This document shows, piece after piece, positions 9,304 through 17,984 of a DNA stretch of 64,000 nucleotides. The notes beneath the pieces were generated by a model that was not told the DNA's origin, searched no databases, and saw only the letters and a list, made by a program, of their open reading frames with translations. The position numbers and the translations under genes are program-made. How positions within the stretch are numbered: the stretch's first letter is position 1; the number at the start of each line of letters is the position of its first letter. Source of the stretch: Gammaproteobacteria bacterium (lineage in GTDB: Bacteria; Pseudomonadota; Gammaproteobacteria; Pseudomonadales; Azotimanducaceae); the NCBI GenBank assembly GCA_028824555.1, contig JAPPDJ010000018.1, positions 1 to 64,000 of the forward strand. The letters run 5' to 3'.

Positions 9304-10107
9304 CTATGCGTTGTCGTCTGGTGTCGCCGCCGTGGCTCGGAGGATGAGGATCATCTGTGGGCCACGGTGATACTCGCCTTCCTCACCATTGCCCTCTGCA
9401 CGAAGTCCTGGCGCTCGCGCGCTGCCAAGCACGACGGTCTGACCGTGCCTGATGTTGACGGTCGAACTGAGCAACTCGGTGCCGCGAGTCGTGAACCATA
9501 CGGTGAGGCGCAGGCTGGAATCGACGACGTTTAGATTGGAACCGGTCCGGGTGGGGCCCTCGCTGAACATGCCTGAGACTTTGTACGGCCGACCATCGGG
9601 AGCTTCCATCGGGATGTCAATCTGTCCCTGTCGTGTCGTGACAAACGCCTCGTCGAGCAGTCGGTATCCGTCAAAGCGAAGCACCTGCCTTAGCTGTGCC
9701 TCCACATCCGCGATCCGGGCGTCGGCTTCGCTTGCACCATTTGCCTCCACAAGCTGAAAGTGCAGCGTTGTCTCCGTCGAGGACACCGTTGCGCCGGCAT
9801 TGAGTTCGTCGATCACCCGACCTATGCGGTCCAGGTTATCCGCCGTCTCCCGTACGCTCAGCATGTTGCGGTCCGCCGAGATCATGCCGGGGTTGTGCGG
9901 GCGATCCCGATAGACGTACGCGTCGATTATGTTCGCGGCTTCCACGGGACTGACGCCTTCAAGCGTGAAAGTCCGCGTCTCCAAGGCGATCATGTGCGGT
10001 GGCAAGGTGCTGTTGGGGCGATCTGGTTCGGCAGCACGCTCCTCGCAACCCATGAGCACACACAGCACGGCCGCGACGGTCACGACGCAGATCGTCTTAT
10101 TGTTCAT
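9304..10107 (-). CDS. Lipoprotein with secretin-N-like domain, in ECF sigma operon
   Basis: The 267-residue protein has a lipoprotein signal peptide ending in LMGC (Cys21). Residues about 43-105 resemble the short secretin-N (NolW/N1-like) fold: RTFTLEGVSPVEAANIID, then GMISADRNMLSVRETADN. The C-terminal half (SLRLTVWFTTRGTELLSS, VNIRHGQTVVLGSA) resembles the start of secretin barrel domains, where GQTVVLGG-like strands occur. It is too short to form an outer-membrane channel. It is the last gene of a sigma/anti-sigma operon and overlaps the anti-sigma gene by 11 bases, so it may be a cell-envelope sensor or effector of that system. This role is inferred. Confidence 0.65.
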   Translation of the reverse strand: MNNKTICVVTVAAVLCVLMGCEERAAEPDRPNSTLPPHMIALETRTFTLEGVSPVEAANIIDAYVYRDRPHNPGMISADRNMLSVRETADNLDRIGRVIDELNAGATVSSTETTLHFQLVEANGASEADARIADVEAQLRQVLRFDGYRLLDEAFVTTRQGQIDIPMEAPDGRPYKVSGMFSEGPTRTGSNLNVVDSSLRLTVWFTTRGTELLSSTVNIRHGQTVVLGSARAPGLRAEGNGEEGEYHRGPQMILILRATAATPDDNA

Positions 10108-10588
10108 GCGGTTTCTCCTCTACCAGCCAGACGATCGTGATGTCTGGGTCTTCAGTCGGGATCACGACGACATCGTGACCGGGGGCGGCGGCCAGAAGCG
10201 GCCGCGGTGGGGGGTCGGTGGGAGACCACGGCTCGCCCACGAGTACCGGCTCCGGCGTGCGCGTGGCGAAATACAGCGTCACTGCGGCAACGGCGGCAGC
10301 CGCGGCGCCGGCGGCAGGCCAAGCGCCCCATTTGCGCCAAGCGGGTGCAATCCAGTGCCAAGCACTTCGTGAAGCACTGGCCTCTCCTTCCCGCGCCACC
10401 ACCGCCTTGGCATCAAGGGAGGGCGCGTGGCTCATCACGCCACCGAGCGCATCGGTAGCCGCCAAGATTCTCGCAACGGCTTCGCTGCATTCCGCACACG
10501 TTTCGATGTGCCGCGCCAGGTCGCCGCCAGAGTCGCGCAGTTCAGCAATGTCGGTGCTCAGCAACTCGGCGGTGCGCGGGCAAGTCAT
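10097..10588 (-). CDS. Anti-sigma factor with zinc-finger (ZAS) motif and one TM helix
   Basis: This 163-residue membrane protein holds the cognate ECF sigma factor inactive until a signal arrives. The N-terminal cytoplasmic part carries the anti-sigma zinc signature HIETCAEC (HxxxCxxC). A single membrane helix follows (PAAGAAAAAVAAVTLYFA), and the periplasmic tail is about 50 residues. The start MTCPRTAELL at 10588 overlaps the sigma gene stop in an ATGA arrangement, so the two are translationally coupled; the upstream alternative start would lie within the sigma gene. Its partner lipoprotein follows directly. The signal sensed is unknown. Confidence 0.85.
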   Translation of the reverse strand: MTCPRTAELLSTDIAELRDSGGDLARHIETCAECSEAVARILAATDALGGVMSHAPSLDAKAVVAREGEASASRSAWHWIAPAWRKWGAWPAAGAAAAAVAAVTLYFATRTPEPVLVGEPWSPTDPPPRPLLAAAPGHDVVVIPTEDPDITIVWLVEEKPHEQ

Positions 10589-11187
10589 CGCTCGTCCTCG
10601 ACACCAGGCCAAACGGCGATCATCCGTTGCCGAAGCCGCCGGCGCGCCTTGAACAAGCTGCCGCGCACGCTCGAGGGTCGGATGCGAAGCTCGCTTGCCA
10701 CATCGCTGATCGCGATGCCCTGCAGTTCCACGAGATCAAAGACCTCGCGCTGCCGCCGCGGCAACTCGCCAAGGAAATCGAGAAGCAGATCAACCAGTTC
10801 TTGCCTTCCCGCCCGATCGGCAGGTTCCGTTTCCGCCGGCGCGGCCAGCTCGGCGAGAACCTCCGCGTCCGCTCGCTCGAGTGGCGGCCGCTTGCGAAAC
10901 CGATCGATGGCCGCATTGCGGGTCACCCGATGCAGCCAGCCGGCGATCCGTTTGCCTTCTTGCGGCAAGGAGTCGATTCGACGAAGCATCTTCATCATCA
11001 CTTCCTGAACGACCTCCTCGGCGTCGTGGGGCCGGCCCACTTGCACCAGCGCGCGCCGATAGACGAACTTCGCCGCAAAGGCGACAAGCTCCTCGACAGC
11101 AACAGCATCGCCATTGCGAGCGGCAGCCAGCCGCTTGGCAAGTTGCATGTGCAAGCTGTCACCGTCCGTCTCACCGCGCACACTCAC
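10585..11187 (-). CDS. RNA polymerase ECF-type sigma factor
   Basis: The 200-residue sigma-70 family regulator has only regions 2 and 4. Region 2 (about 37-100) contains AEEVVQEVMMKMLRRI and the DNA-melting/-10 part WLHRVTRNAAIDRFRKR. Region 4 (about 140-190) is a helix-turn-helix, LPRRQREVFDLVELQGIAIS followed by VRGSLFKARRRLRQRM. It heads a three-gene operon with its anti-sigma factor and a secretin-like lipoprotein, and such operons usually autoregulate. I could not identify a self-like promoter by eye. Its regulon is unknown. Confidence 0.9.
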   Translation of the reverse strand: MSVRGETDGDSLHMQLAKRLAAARNGDAVAVEELVAFAAKFVYRRALVQVGRPHDAEEVVQEVMMKMLRRIDSLPQEGKRIAGWLHRVTRNAAIDRFRKRPPLERADAEVLAELAAPAETEPADRAGRQELVDLLLDFLGELPRRQREVFDLVELQGIAISDVASELRIRPSSVRGSLFKARRRLRQRMIAVWPGVEDER

Positions 11188-11299
11188 GCCACACCCGTAG
11201 CCCCCACCCCTGTAAGGACGTATCGCTCGGCTGAGTTGTTTACGCTGAGCGAGTCAATTTACGGCGGCTTGTGGCGCGAGCAGAAACGACGAACCTTCG

Positions 11300-11410
11300 G
11301 TGGGGAGGCATTCTGCCTTCCCTAAGCGCCTTAGGCGCTTTCCTTTGGCCAACTCGATGTCGGTGCACCTTGCGGCGCAAAGGGGAGGCAGGATGCCTTC
11401 CCTCCGAGGC
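11300..11410. repeat. Family A palindromic repeat (REPIN-like pair)
   Basis: Outer inverted arms GGGGAGGCATTCTGCC and GGGGAGGCAGGATGCC enclose two small hairpins, AAGCGCCTTAGGCGCTT and TGCACCTTGCGGCGCA. The pair lies between the start of the ECF operon (11187) and the end of the enoyl-CoA hydratase gene (11461). Nothing else is seen in 11188-11460. Confidence 0.8.
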
Positions 11411-11460
11411 GACGTGCTGGGCGCCGCTGACGCGCATGTGCGAGAGCATGCTCGCCCGAC

Positions 11461-12267
11461 TTAGCGGCCTCGGAACGCAGGAGGCTCCTTGCGAACGAAC
11501 GCAGCGGCGGAGCGGTGGTGGTCGTCGGAGTCGAAGCTCAGGGTCATGTGGGTGGCTTCGAGATCGAGGACTTCGGCAAGGGAGCCCCGTTCGGCGGCAT
11601 TGAGGTTCTTCTTCATGTGGCCGATGGCTGCGGTTGGCAGTTCCGCCAGGCGTCTTGCGTAGGTGGCGACGCCGGCTTCGTAGTCCTCGGTGGTGAAAAC
11701 CTCGTTGACAAGGCCCAGGCGCAACGCCTCGCGGGCCGGGATTCGGTCTGAGAGAAAATAGAGCTCGCGCGCCTTGGCCGCGCCCACCAGATGTGGCAGA
11801 AAGAAGGTGCCGCCGTAGTCGCCGGAAAGGCCGATCTTGGCGAAGGCGGTGGTGAGGAAAGCCGTCTCCACGGCGATGCGCAGATCGCAGGCAAGGGCAA
11901 AGGAGAGGCCGCCACCGGCAGCGGGCCCCGGAATCGCCGCCAGCGTCGGCTTCGGCATTTCGTGCAGCCAGCGGATCATTTCGGTGCTTGCGCGCAGGCC
12001 CAAAACCCGCTGCTGAAAGGAAGGGCGTTCGCGCGGGCCTTGGGACCCGGACGAAGCGCGGGCGAATCCCTTCACGTCGCCGCCGGCGCAAAATGCGTCC
12101 TCCGCCCCGGTCAGCACCAGCGCACGCACCTTGGGGTCTTGCCCCAAACGGGGAATGGCCTCCTGAAGCCCTGCCATCATCTCTGCGGACAGCGCGTTGC
12201 GTGCCTCCGGCCGGTTCATGGTAAGGGTGGCGACGCCATCGGCAAAGGTCTCGATCAAGTCCGGCAC
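11461..12267 (-). CDS. Enoyl-CoA hydratase/isomerase family protein
   Basis: This 268-residue crotonase-fold enzyme acts on enoyl-CoA thioesters in fatty acid or related acyl-CoA metabolism. The N-terminus (VATLTMNRPEARNAL) and the first oxyanion-hole segment (EDAFCAGGDVKGFA) are typical. The second oxyanion segment, PGPAAGGGLSFALACDL, gives the backbone NH groups. The usual hydratase Glu pair is not obvious: the region around KIGLSGDYGGTFFLPHLVG has Asp-Tyr instead, as in isomerase and dehalogenase-like branches, so hydration is not certain. It stands alone, divergent from rpoZ. Confidence 0.85.
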   Translation of the reverse strand: MPDLIETFADGVATLTMNRPEARNALSAEMMAGLQEAIPRLGQDPKVRALVLTGAEDAFCAGGDVKGFARASSGSQGPRERPSFQQRVLGLRASTEMIRWLHEMPKPTLAAIPGPAAGGGLSFALACDLRIAVETAFLTTAFAKIGLSGDYGGTFFLPHLVGAAKARELYFLSDRIPAREALRLGLVNEVFTTEDYEAGVATYARRLAELPTAAIGHMKKNLNAAERGSLAEVLDLEATHMTLSFDSDDHHRSAAAFVRKEPPAFRGR

Positions 12268-12492
12268 TTGTGCCTCTCTTTAGGCTCCTTGGGCGAGGGC
12301 CATTATGGCGGCTCGGAGGTGCGCTGTAGAAGCGGCGGCCTGGTGGCGGGGCCTTGCGGTGCAATATCGCCCCATCGGTGGGGTGTGACCATGTTTCAAT
12401 CTCTTTCCGTTGGTTGCTGCACGCTCGCGTCTTGGGCGACTTAGTGCTATGGTGCAAAGCTCGATTGTTCTTCAGGAGCTTGGGGCAAGAGC

Positions 12493-12768
12493 ATGGCTCG
12501 CGTGACCGTTGAAGATTGTCTGGAGCAAGTGGACAACCGCTTTGAACTGGTGATGGTGGCCAGCCGCCGGGCGCGGCAACTGCATCGCTATGGCGTCGAG
12601 CCCCTCGTGGACGAAGAGGACGACAAGCCCACCGTGCTCGCGCTGCGGGAAATCGCGGCCGGCCTCATCGACGACGAGGTGCTGGAAGCGGGCGATGTTC
12701 ACTTCGAGGAACCGCCACCGCTCGAAACGCCTTTCGGTTACGGAGATGACCGCGCCGACGACTTCTGA
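12493..12768 (+). CDS. rpoZ: DNA-directed RNA polymerase omega subunit
   Basis: The 91-residue omega subunit helps assemble the beta-prime subunit of RNA polymerase and forms part of the ppGpp site 1. The conserved opening [20 protein letters not shown] and the VASRRARQL motif identify it clearly, and the acidic C-terminal tail is common. The start lies 7 bases after a GGGGCAAGAGC stretch. It overlaps spoT by 23 bases, keeping the classic gammaproteobacterial rpoZ-spoT pairing; omega thus sits next to the enzyme that makes its ligand. Confidence 0.95.
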   Translation: MARVTVEDCLEQVDNRFELVMVASRRARQLHRYGVEPLVDEEDDKPTVLALREIAAGLIDDEVLEAGDVHFEEPPPLETPFGYGDDRADDF

Positions 12769-15214
12769 AGCCGCGCTTGACAGGCGGGTAGCCACTTCCG
12801 CGCCAACCGTCCCGGAAACATCCCAGGCGGCAGGCTCCTTACGTGCCACGCCTCCCGCGACCGAGCAGAACACACCGCAGTCCACCGCACCAACGGCCTT
12901 GGACGCTTCCCCGGCTGAAGGCTCCTTACAGGCCACGCATCCGGCGAGCGTGGAGAACGTGGCGCAATCCGCCGCGGCGCCCGCCTTGGACGCTTCCCCG
13001 GCTGAAGGCTCCTATTTCGTAAACCAAATGCGCCAGCAGGCGCGGCGCGACGCGGCGCCGGCGGACATCCACGTATTACTCGACACGCTCGCCGATTACC
13101 TGCCGCCGCACGAAGTGGAGGAGATCGAGCGCGCCTACCACTTCGCCGAGAGCTACCACGGCGGGCAGTTTCGCCGCACCGGCCACGCCTACATCACCCA
13201 CCCGCTGGCGGTGGCGCACATCCTCGCCGAGATGCGGATGGATCACCAGTCGGTGATGGCGGCGATCATGCATGACGTGCTCGAAGACACGGATGCATCG
13301 AAGTCCGCGCTGGCCGAGGAATTCGGCGAAGAGGTGGCGGACATCGTCGACGGGGTGTCCAAGCTCGGTTCCATCTTCCAGTCCCGCGCGGAGGCCCAGG
13401 CCGAGAACTTCCAGAAGATGGCAATGGCGACGGCGCGGGACTTGCGCGTCATTCTCGTCAAGCTCGCGGACCGGCTGCACAACATGCGCACCATCGGCGT
13501 GATGCCGCCGGAATCGCGCCGCCGCATTGCCCGCGAGACCCTCGACTACTACGCCCCCATCGCCAACCGGCTGGGCATGAATCTGGTGCGCGTGGAGTTC
13601 GAGGACCTGGGCTTCCAGGCGCTCTACCCGCTGCGCGCAGACCGCATCCGCCGGGCGGTCGAGTCGAAGAAGGGCGGCGGCAACCGCAAGGCACTGATGT
13701 CACACATCCGCGACACCTTGCAGGGGGCGCTCAGAAGGGAAGGGATCGAAGCGGAGGTGGTGAGCAGAGAGAAACACCTCTATTCCATCTATCGAAAGAT
13801 GAAGACGCAGCGCAAGTCGTTCCACAACATCATGGACGTGTTCGGCTTTCGCATCCTCGTGGCGCAAGCCGACACCTGCTACCGCGCCCTTGGCGTGGTT
13901 CACAACACCTTCAAGCCGGTGGCTGGCCGCTTCAAGGACTACATCGCCATTCCCAAGGCCAACGGCTATCAATCGCTGCACACGACGCTGTTCGGCATGA
14001 ACGCGGTGCCCATCGAGGTGCAGATTCGCACCCGCGCCATGGACACCGTGGCGGAGAACGGCATCGCTGGGCACTGGCTCTACAAGGACGACGGCAGCGG
14101 CGGCAGCCAAGTGCGCGCTCGACAATGGGTGGCGGGGCTTTTGGACCTGCAACAGCGCGCCGGCAACTCGCTGGAGTTCATTGAAAGCCTGAAGATCGAC
14201 CTGTTCCCGGATGAGGTGTATGTGTTCACCCCGGCCGGCGACATCCTGGAACTACCCCGCGGCGCCTGCCCCATCGACTTCGCCTACACCGTGCATACCG
14301 ACATCGGCAACCATTGCGTCAGCGCCAAAGTGGATCGGGTGCAGGTGCCGCTGTCGCAACAGCTTGAATCGGGGCAGACGGTGGAGATCGTCACGGCACC
14401 GAGCGCCAGGCCGAACCCAGACTGGCTCACTTTCACGGTGTCCATCCGCGCCCGGTCGGCGATTCGCCAGGCGCTCAAGGTGCAGCGGCGATCGGAGTCG
14501 ATCCGCCTCGGCCGCACGCTGCTCGATCGATCTCTCACCAATGCCGGCACTTCCATCAAGCAGCTCGATTTCCGTCGTCTGCGCAAGGTGTTCCGCGAGT
14601 TCGACACGCGCAAGCTAGACGATCTGCTGGAAAAGATCGGCATGGGGGACCTGCTTGCCTACATGGTGGCGCAAAAGCTCTTGGAGGCCGACAACCCGGA
14701 CTACGAGGCTGTGGACATCGATCAAGGCGGTCCGGTGGCCATCCGTGGCGGCGAAGGCTTGGTCATCACCTATGCGCGCTGCTGTGGTCCGGTGCCGGGA
14801 GAACCCGTGGCCGGGCATGTCACATCCGGCAAGGGGTTGGTCGTTCATGTAGAGACTTGCCCGAACGTGGCAGACCTGCGGCGGCGCTCGCCCCGGGAGC
14901 TGATTCCGGTGCGCTGGAGCGACACAACACACGGGGAATTCGACACGGTGCTGCTGCTCACCGTGCGGCGGCGCAAGGGAGTGATCGCGGAATTGGCCTC
15001 GACGGCCAATCAGGTGGACGCCGGCATCAGCAACCTGACGGTGGACGAGCACTCCTCCGAACTCTCCAGCGTGCGCCTGGCGCTCTCGGTCTCGGACAGG
15101 GACCACCTGCAGCGCGTCGAGCGCCGCCTGATGGCAATCCCTGCCGTACAAAACGTGCTGCGCCCGATCCACCGCCGCCACAGCGGCACCCGCGACGGGC
15201 AAGCCCAACACTAA
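12746..15214 (+). CDS. spoT: Bifunctional (p)ppGpp synthetase/hydrolase SpoT (RelA/SpoT family)
   Basis: The 822-residue stringent-response enzyme makes and degrades (p)ppGpp. The HD hydrolase domain (about 120-265) includes [20 protein letters not shown] and the metal motif HDVLEDT, so hydrolase activity looks intact. The synthetase domain (about 330-450) has [14 protein letters not shown] and [22 protein letters not shown] and zinc-finger domains follow ([30 protein letters not shown]), then a C-terminal ACT domain. ATG 12746 overlaps rpoZ. It gives about 95 extra N-terminal residues, including a duplicated 29-residue low-complexity unit; ATG 13028 ([11 protein letters not shown]) would give a standard 728-residue SpoT. 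The next backbone gene, recG, is displaced by about 5 kb. Confidence 0.93.
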   Translation: MTAPTTSEAALDRRVATSAPTVPETSQAAGSLRATPPATEQNTPQSTAPTALDASPAEGSLQATHPASVENVAQSAAAPALDASPAEGSYFVNQMRQQARRDAAPADIHVLLDTLADYLPPHEVEEIERAYHFAESYHGGQFRRTGHAYITHPLAVAHILAEMRMDHQSVMAAIMHDVLEDTDASKSALAEEFGEEVADIVDGVSKLGSIFQSRAEAQAENFQKMAMATARDLRVILVKLADRLHNMRTIGVMPPESRRRIARETLDYYAPIANRLGMNLVRVEFEDLGFQALYPLRADRIRRAVESKKGGGNRKALMSHIRDTLQGALRREGIEAEVVSREKHLYSIYRKMKTQRKSFHNIMDVFGFRILVAQADTCYRALGVVHNTFKPVAGRFKDYIAIPKANGYQSLHTTLFGMNAVPIEVQIRTRAMDTVAENGIAGHWLYKDDGSGGSQVRARQWVAGLLDLQQRAGNSLEFIESLKIDLFPDEVYVFTPAGDILELPRGACPIDFAYTVHTDIGNHCVSAKVDRVQVPLSQQLESGQTVEIVTAPSARPNPDWLTFTVSIRARSAIRQALKVQRRSESIRLGRTLLDRSLTNAGTSIKQLDFRRLRKVFREFDTRKLDDLLEKIGMGDLLAYMVAQKLLEADNPDYEAVDIDQGGPVAIRGGEGLVITYARCCGPVPGEPVAGHVTSGKGLVVHVETCPNVADLRRRSPRELIPVRWSDTTHGEFDTVLLLTVRRRKGVIAELASTANQVDAGISNLTVDEHSSELSSVRLALSVSDRDHLQRVERRLMAIPAVQNVLRPIHRRHSGTRDGQAQH
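12833..13006 (+). repeat. Tandem 87-bp repeat in the 5' part of spoT
   Basis: Two copies of an 87-bp unit (12833-12919 and 12920-13006) encode two 29-residue units. Each starts GSL-x-AT-x-PA and ends ALDASPAE, and a third copy begins (GSY) at 13007. The DNA of the unit ends is identical over GACGCTTCCCCGGCTGAAGG. It falls in the non-conserved N-terminal extension. Confidence 0.85.
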
Positions 15215-15613
15215 ACAGGTTGATGTCGGGCTGGCGGGCTGCGGGGAAGCGCTGCGGCAACCCGATTTCGAGAACGGCGATAGGTGGGCCCCTGGGGAAT
15301 CTCGCCCTCGCGCCTAAGGCCCATTTCAGCCCGTGGTGTCTCACTTTGGCCTTTCCGGCGTAGCGAATGGCGCCGGAAAACCGGCGATCGTGTTCGCCTG
15401 GCTGCCGGCGCCCCCGGAGGGAGGGCGTCCCGCCCTCCATCGCGCCCGAAGGGCGCGTATCTTGCTGGTGCGAGTGTTCTGCGCGCCTTGCGGCGCGGTG
15501 GAGGGCGGGACGCCCTCCCTCCGGAGTACGGCGCGCCTCGGACCGGAAGGGCGGGGATCCTGCATTGCGTTTGGATGGCTCGAGTACCCGTGGCGCCCTT
15601 TTGCAGACGTCCC
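15215..15613. other. Intergenic region spoT to PhyH-like gene, with a paired family A element
   Basis: No gene is seen in these 399 bases. They hold a family A paired repeat at 15415-15533: GGAGGGAGGGCGTCCCGCC, then the hairpin GCGCCCGAAGGGCGC, AGTGTTCT, the hairpin GCGCGCCTTGCGGCGCG and GGAGGGCGGGACGCCCTCC. The left flank GCGATCGTGTTCGCCTGGCT recurs beside the copy near 60.6 kb. GGTGTCTCACTTTG at about 15338 also recurs there as its reverse complement. Confidence 0.75.
15415..15533. repeat. Family A palindromic repeat (complete REPIN-like pair)
   Basis: This is a complete paired element of about 119 bp: two outer self-palindromic arms in inverted orientation, with two inner hairpins between them. 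It is very similar to the copies at 37.5, 39.1 and 60.6 kb. Confidence 0.85.
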
Positions 15614-16444
15614 TCAATCGAACCCCACCAGCCGCCGCCCGAGCGGCGTCAGTTCCGCGGTCGGCCCCGGCTCCGGGTCCTGCTGTCCCGGCACCCGCTG
15701 GCGCACCGCCCAAGCCGGTGGCCGCTTCTCCCGAAAGAGGCGCTTGCGCTCTTCGCGGGTGGCTTCGTCGCCGGCCGGGTCCATGGCCACATACTGCACC
15801 CAGCGCGGCGCTGCGCCGTGGTTTAGGGCCGAAGAATGCGGCATGTGGCGATGCCAGATCACCATCGCCCCGGCGCCGCCGCCGACCGCTTCCACGCGGT
15901 GCTCGCCGGTGTTCAGCGCCTCTATCGCCTCCTTCACCTGCCGATCGTCGAGCCATTCATGGAGGCGCGCGTACACGTCCGGCAGGCAGCAGAACGCGCC
16001 CTGTTCCGGCGCCGTATCGCGCAGGTACACGAGCCCCTGGAATCCAGCCTCGGACCTCGGCTGGCGCGGATCGGCGTCCCAATGGAAGCCACTCATCCGC
16101 GGCACTTCAGACGCTAGCGCTGCCGGCGCTTTGAAGGACACGCGATCCATGGTCACCCAGAGCCGGTCCGTGTCGTAGAGCTGCCGAAACAGGTCGTGGA
16201 TGCCCGGCCACTGGCGCAGTGCCCACAGCGCCGGGTGGTGGTGCAGCGGCACGATGCCATGCCCGTGCATGGCGCGAGTCCGCCAACTGGCGGGGTCGTC
16301 GGCAACGATCCCCAGGAAGTCCGCCGTTGCGGCGAGCACGTCCTCGCAGAGTTCCCTCGGCACGACCTTCTCGACCACAAGGTAGCCTTTGGAGAACAGC
16401 TCCCGCCGCCGCTCCGCCGCCGTCTCCCATACACTCGCCGCCAT
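15614..16444 (-). CDS. Phytanoyl-CoA dioxygenase (PhyH) family protein
   Basis: This 276-residue member of the Fe(II)/2-oxoglutarate oxygenase PhyH family would hydroxylate an organic substrate with O2 and 2-oxoglutarate in the cytosol. The iron ligands are probably HWDAD mid-protein (HxD) and the His in RHMPHSSALN. The N-terminus ELFSKGYLVVEKVVPRELCE is the usual PhyH opening. The start at 16444 shares the CCATGG palindrome with the divergent kinase start at 16443, so the two start codons overlap by two bases. The true substrate is unknown. The neighbouring kinase and sugar-acid genes suggest a catabolic unit. Confidence 0.82.
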   Translation of the reverse strand: MAASVWETAAERRRELFSKGYLVVEKVVPRELCEDVLAATADFLGIVADDPASWRTRAMHGHGIVPLHHHPALWALRQWPGIHDLFRQLYDTDRLWVTMDRVSFKAPAALASEVPRMSGFHWDADPRQPRSEAGFQGLVYLRDTAPEQGAFCCLPDVYARLHEWLDDRQVKEAIEALNTGEHRVEAVGGGAGAMVIWHRHMPHSSALNHGAAPRWVQYVAMDPAGDEATREERKRLFREKRPPAWAVRQRVPGQQDPEPGPTAELTPLGRRLVGFD

Positions 16445-17858
16445 GGCCACATTCCTCACCGTTGACCTCGGCACCACCCGCCTCAAGGTGGCGGCATTCG
16501 CGCCGGACGGGGAACTGTTACAGCAAGCCGCTGTTCGACACAACCCGGGCGTCGATGGACAGAACGCCGACCACTGGTGGCGGGGCACGACAAGGCTGAT
16601 CGGCGAGCTGCTGTCGGGCCGCGTGACCGCGAAAGACGTGGTGGGCTTGTCGCTGTGCGGCCGGGCGGGGGCAGGCGTGTTCCTGGACCGCGCCGGCGAG
16701 GTGCTAATGCACCCTTGGGACGACCAGCGCCACGCCGCGGAACTCGCGAGATTGCGTGCTTGGCGCGCCGATGGCCGGCACTTGGCCAACTACGGCGCGG
16801 CGCTCGTGGCGAAGTTCCTTTGGCTTCGGCACCAGGCGCCCGAAGTCGCGAGGCGTTGCCGCCACGCTCTCTACGCCAAGGACTTCCTGCTGTTTCGACT
16901 CACCGGCGCGCACATGACGGACTGGTCCTCGGGGCCCGATGCGCCACAGTGGCATCCGCAACTGCACGAGCACTTCGACCTGCCGCCGGACCTGCTGCCC
17001 GCCCCCGCGCTGCCGTGGCAGATTGCCGGCCGGCTCAACGCCGCAGCCGCGCGCGAGACCGGCCTCACGGAGGGCATTCCGGTAGCGGTGGGCGCGCACG
17101 ACGGCATTTGCGCCAACGTAGGTGCCGGCGCCACGCGCCCGGGCGAATACGCCATCACCCTCGGCACGCACGCGGTCGTTCGTACGCCAACCATCGATCC
17201 GCCGGCCAACGCATACCGCTTCTACTCGCTGCCGCCGGACCGCCACATCATCGGCGGCAACGCCGTCCAGGGCGGCCGTTCGGTGGACTGGTTGCTCGAC
17301 ATCACCCGCGCCGGCGACCGGCCTAACGCCTACGCGAGCGCCGAGGAAAGCGCCGCCGCGATCGACGCGGGTGCGGACGGCGTTCGCTTTCTGCCGTTCC
17401 TGTCGGGGCAGGTGGCGCCGGAGTTGCGTCCCGCCGCCAGTGGCGCGTTTCTGGGCCTAGCCTTGCGTCACGGCAACGCCGCGCTGCACCGCGCCGTTCT
17501 GGAGGGCGTGAGCTTCGCCATCGCCGACATCGTGGACCAAGTCGTCGGCTGGTGCGGGCCGCCAACGCGCGTTCGCCTCACCGGCGGCGGCGCTAACAGC
17601 ATGCTGTGGCCGCACATCTTGGCGGCCGTCCTGGACACACCTCTCGAATGCTCGGACGAGGCGGTCGAGGGCCGCGGCGCGGCGATCTTCCTGGCCGTGG
17701 CGCTCGGCCACCAGCCCGATTACGACGCGGCCGCGGATGCGATGGTCCCATCGCCGCAGCGCATCGCGGCAGACGCGAATGCCGTCCTCAGCTATCGCGA
17801 CGTGCGCCGGCACTGGCAGCAAGTGCGCGATGCCACCAGAGTGCTGGACGACCTCTGA
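16443..17858 (+). CDS. FGGY-family carbohydrate kinase (xylulokinase-like)
   Basis: The 471-residue cytosolic kinase would phosphorylate a sugar or sugar alcohol with ATP. The first phosphate motif is FLTVDLGTTRLK at the N-terminus. GAHDGICANVGAG and GEYAITLGTHAVV lie mid-protein, and the adenosine/phosphate-2 motif is RLTGGGANSMLW. Length and layout fit xylulokinase/gluconate kinase relatives; the exact sugar cannot be named. ATG 16443 is chosen because MATFLTVDLGTT is the family N-terminus; an in-frame ATG at 16389 lies inside the divergent gene. It is followed by the deacetylase and PLP-enzyme genes on the same strand, 126 bases away. Confidence 0.88.
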   Translation: MATFLTVDLGTTRLKVAAFAPDGELLQQAAVRHNPGVDGQNADHWWRGTTRLIGELLSGRVTAKDVVGLSLCGRAGAGVFLDRAGEVLMHPWDDQRHAAELARLRAWRADGRHLANYGAALVAKFLWLRHQAPEVARRCRHALYAKDFLLFRLTGAHMTDWSSGPDAPQWHPQLHEHFDLPPDLLPAPALPWQIAGRLNAAAARETGLTEGIPVAVGAHDGICANVGAGATRPGEYAITLGTHAVVRTPTIDPPANAYRFYSLPPDRHIIGGNAVQGGRSVDWLLDITRAGDRPNAYASAEESAAAIDAGADGVRFLPFLSGQVAPELRPAASGAFLGLALRHGNAALHRAVLEGVSFAIADIVDQVVGWCGPPTRVRLTGGGANSMLWPHILAAVLDTPLECSDEAVEGRGAAIFLAVALGHQPDYDAAADAMVPSPQRIAADANAVLSYRDVRRHWQQVRDATRVLDDL

Positions 17859-17984
17859 GGCGGTTGCCAAGTCCGACAGGTGGCAGGGGTTGGTTTGCTG
17901 TTGGCGTTGTTCGAGGCTGGCGCGACTGCTGGCCTTTGTGCCGGGCTATAGTCGCGAGGGGAGACGAGGCGAAAGAGAGGGGCG

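Noticed and set aside
16389-16442. Upstream in-frame ATG for the FGGY kinase
   Set aside because: The extra 18 residues are not family-like, and the phosphate motif DLGTT should lie right at the N-terminus, as it does from 16443.
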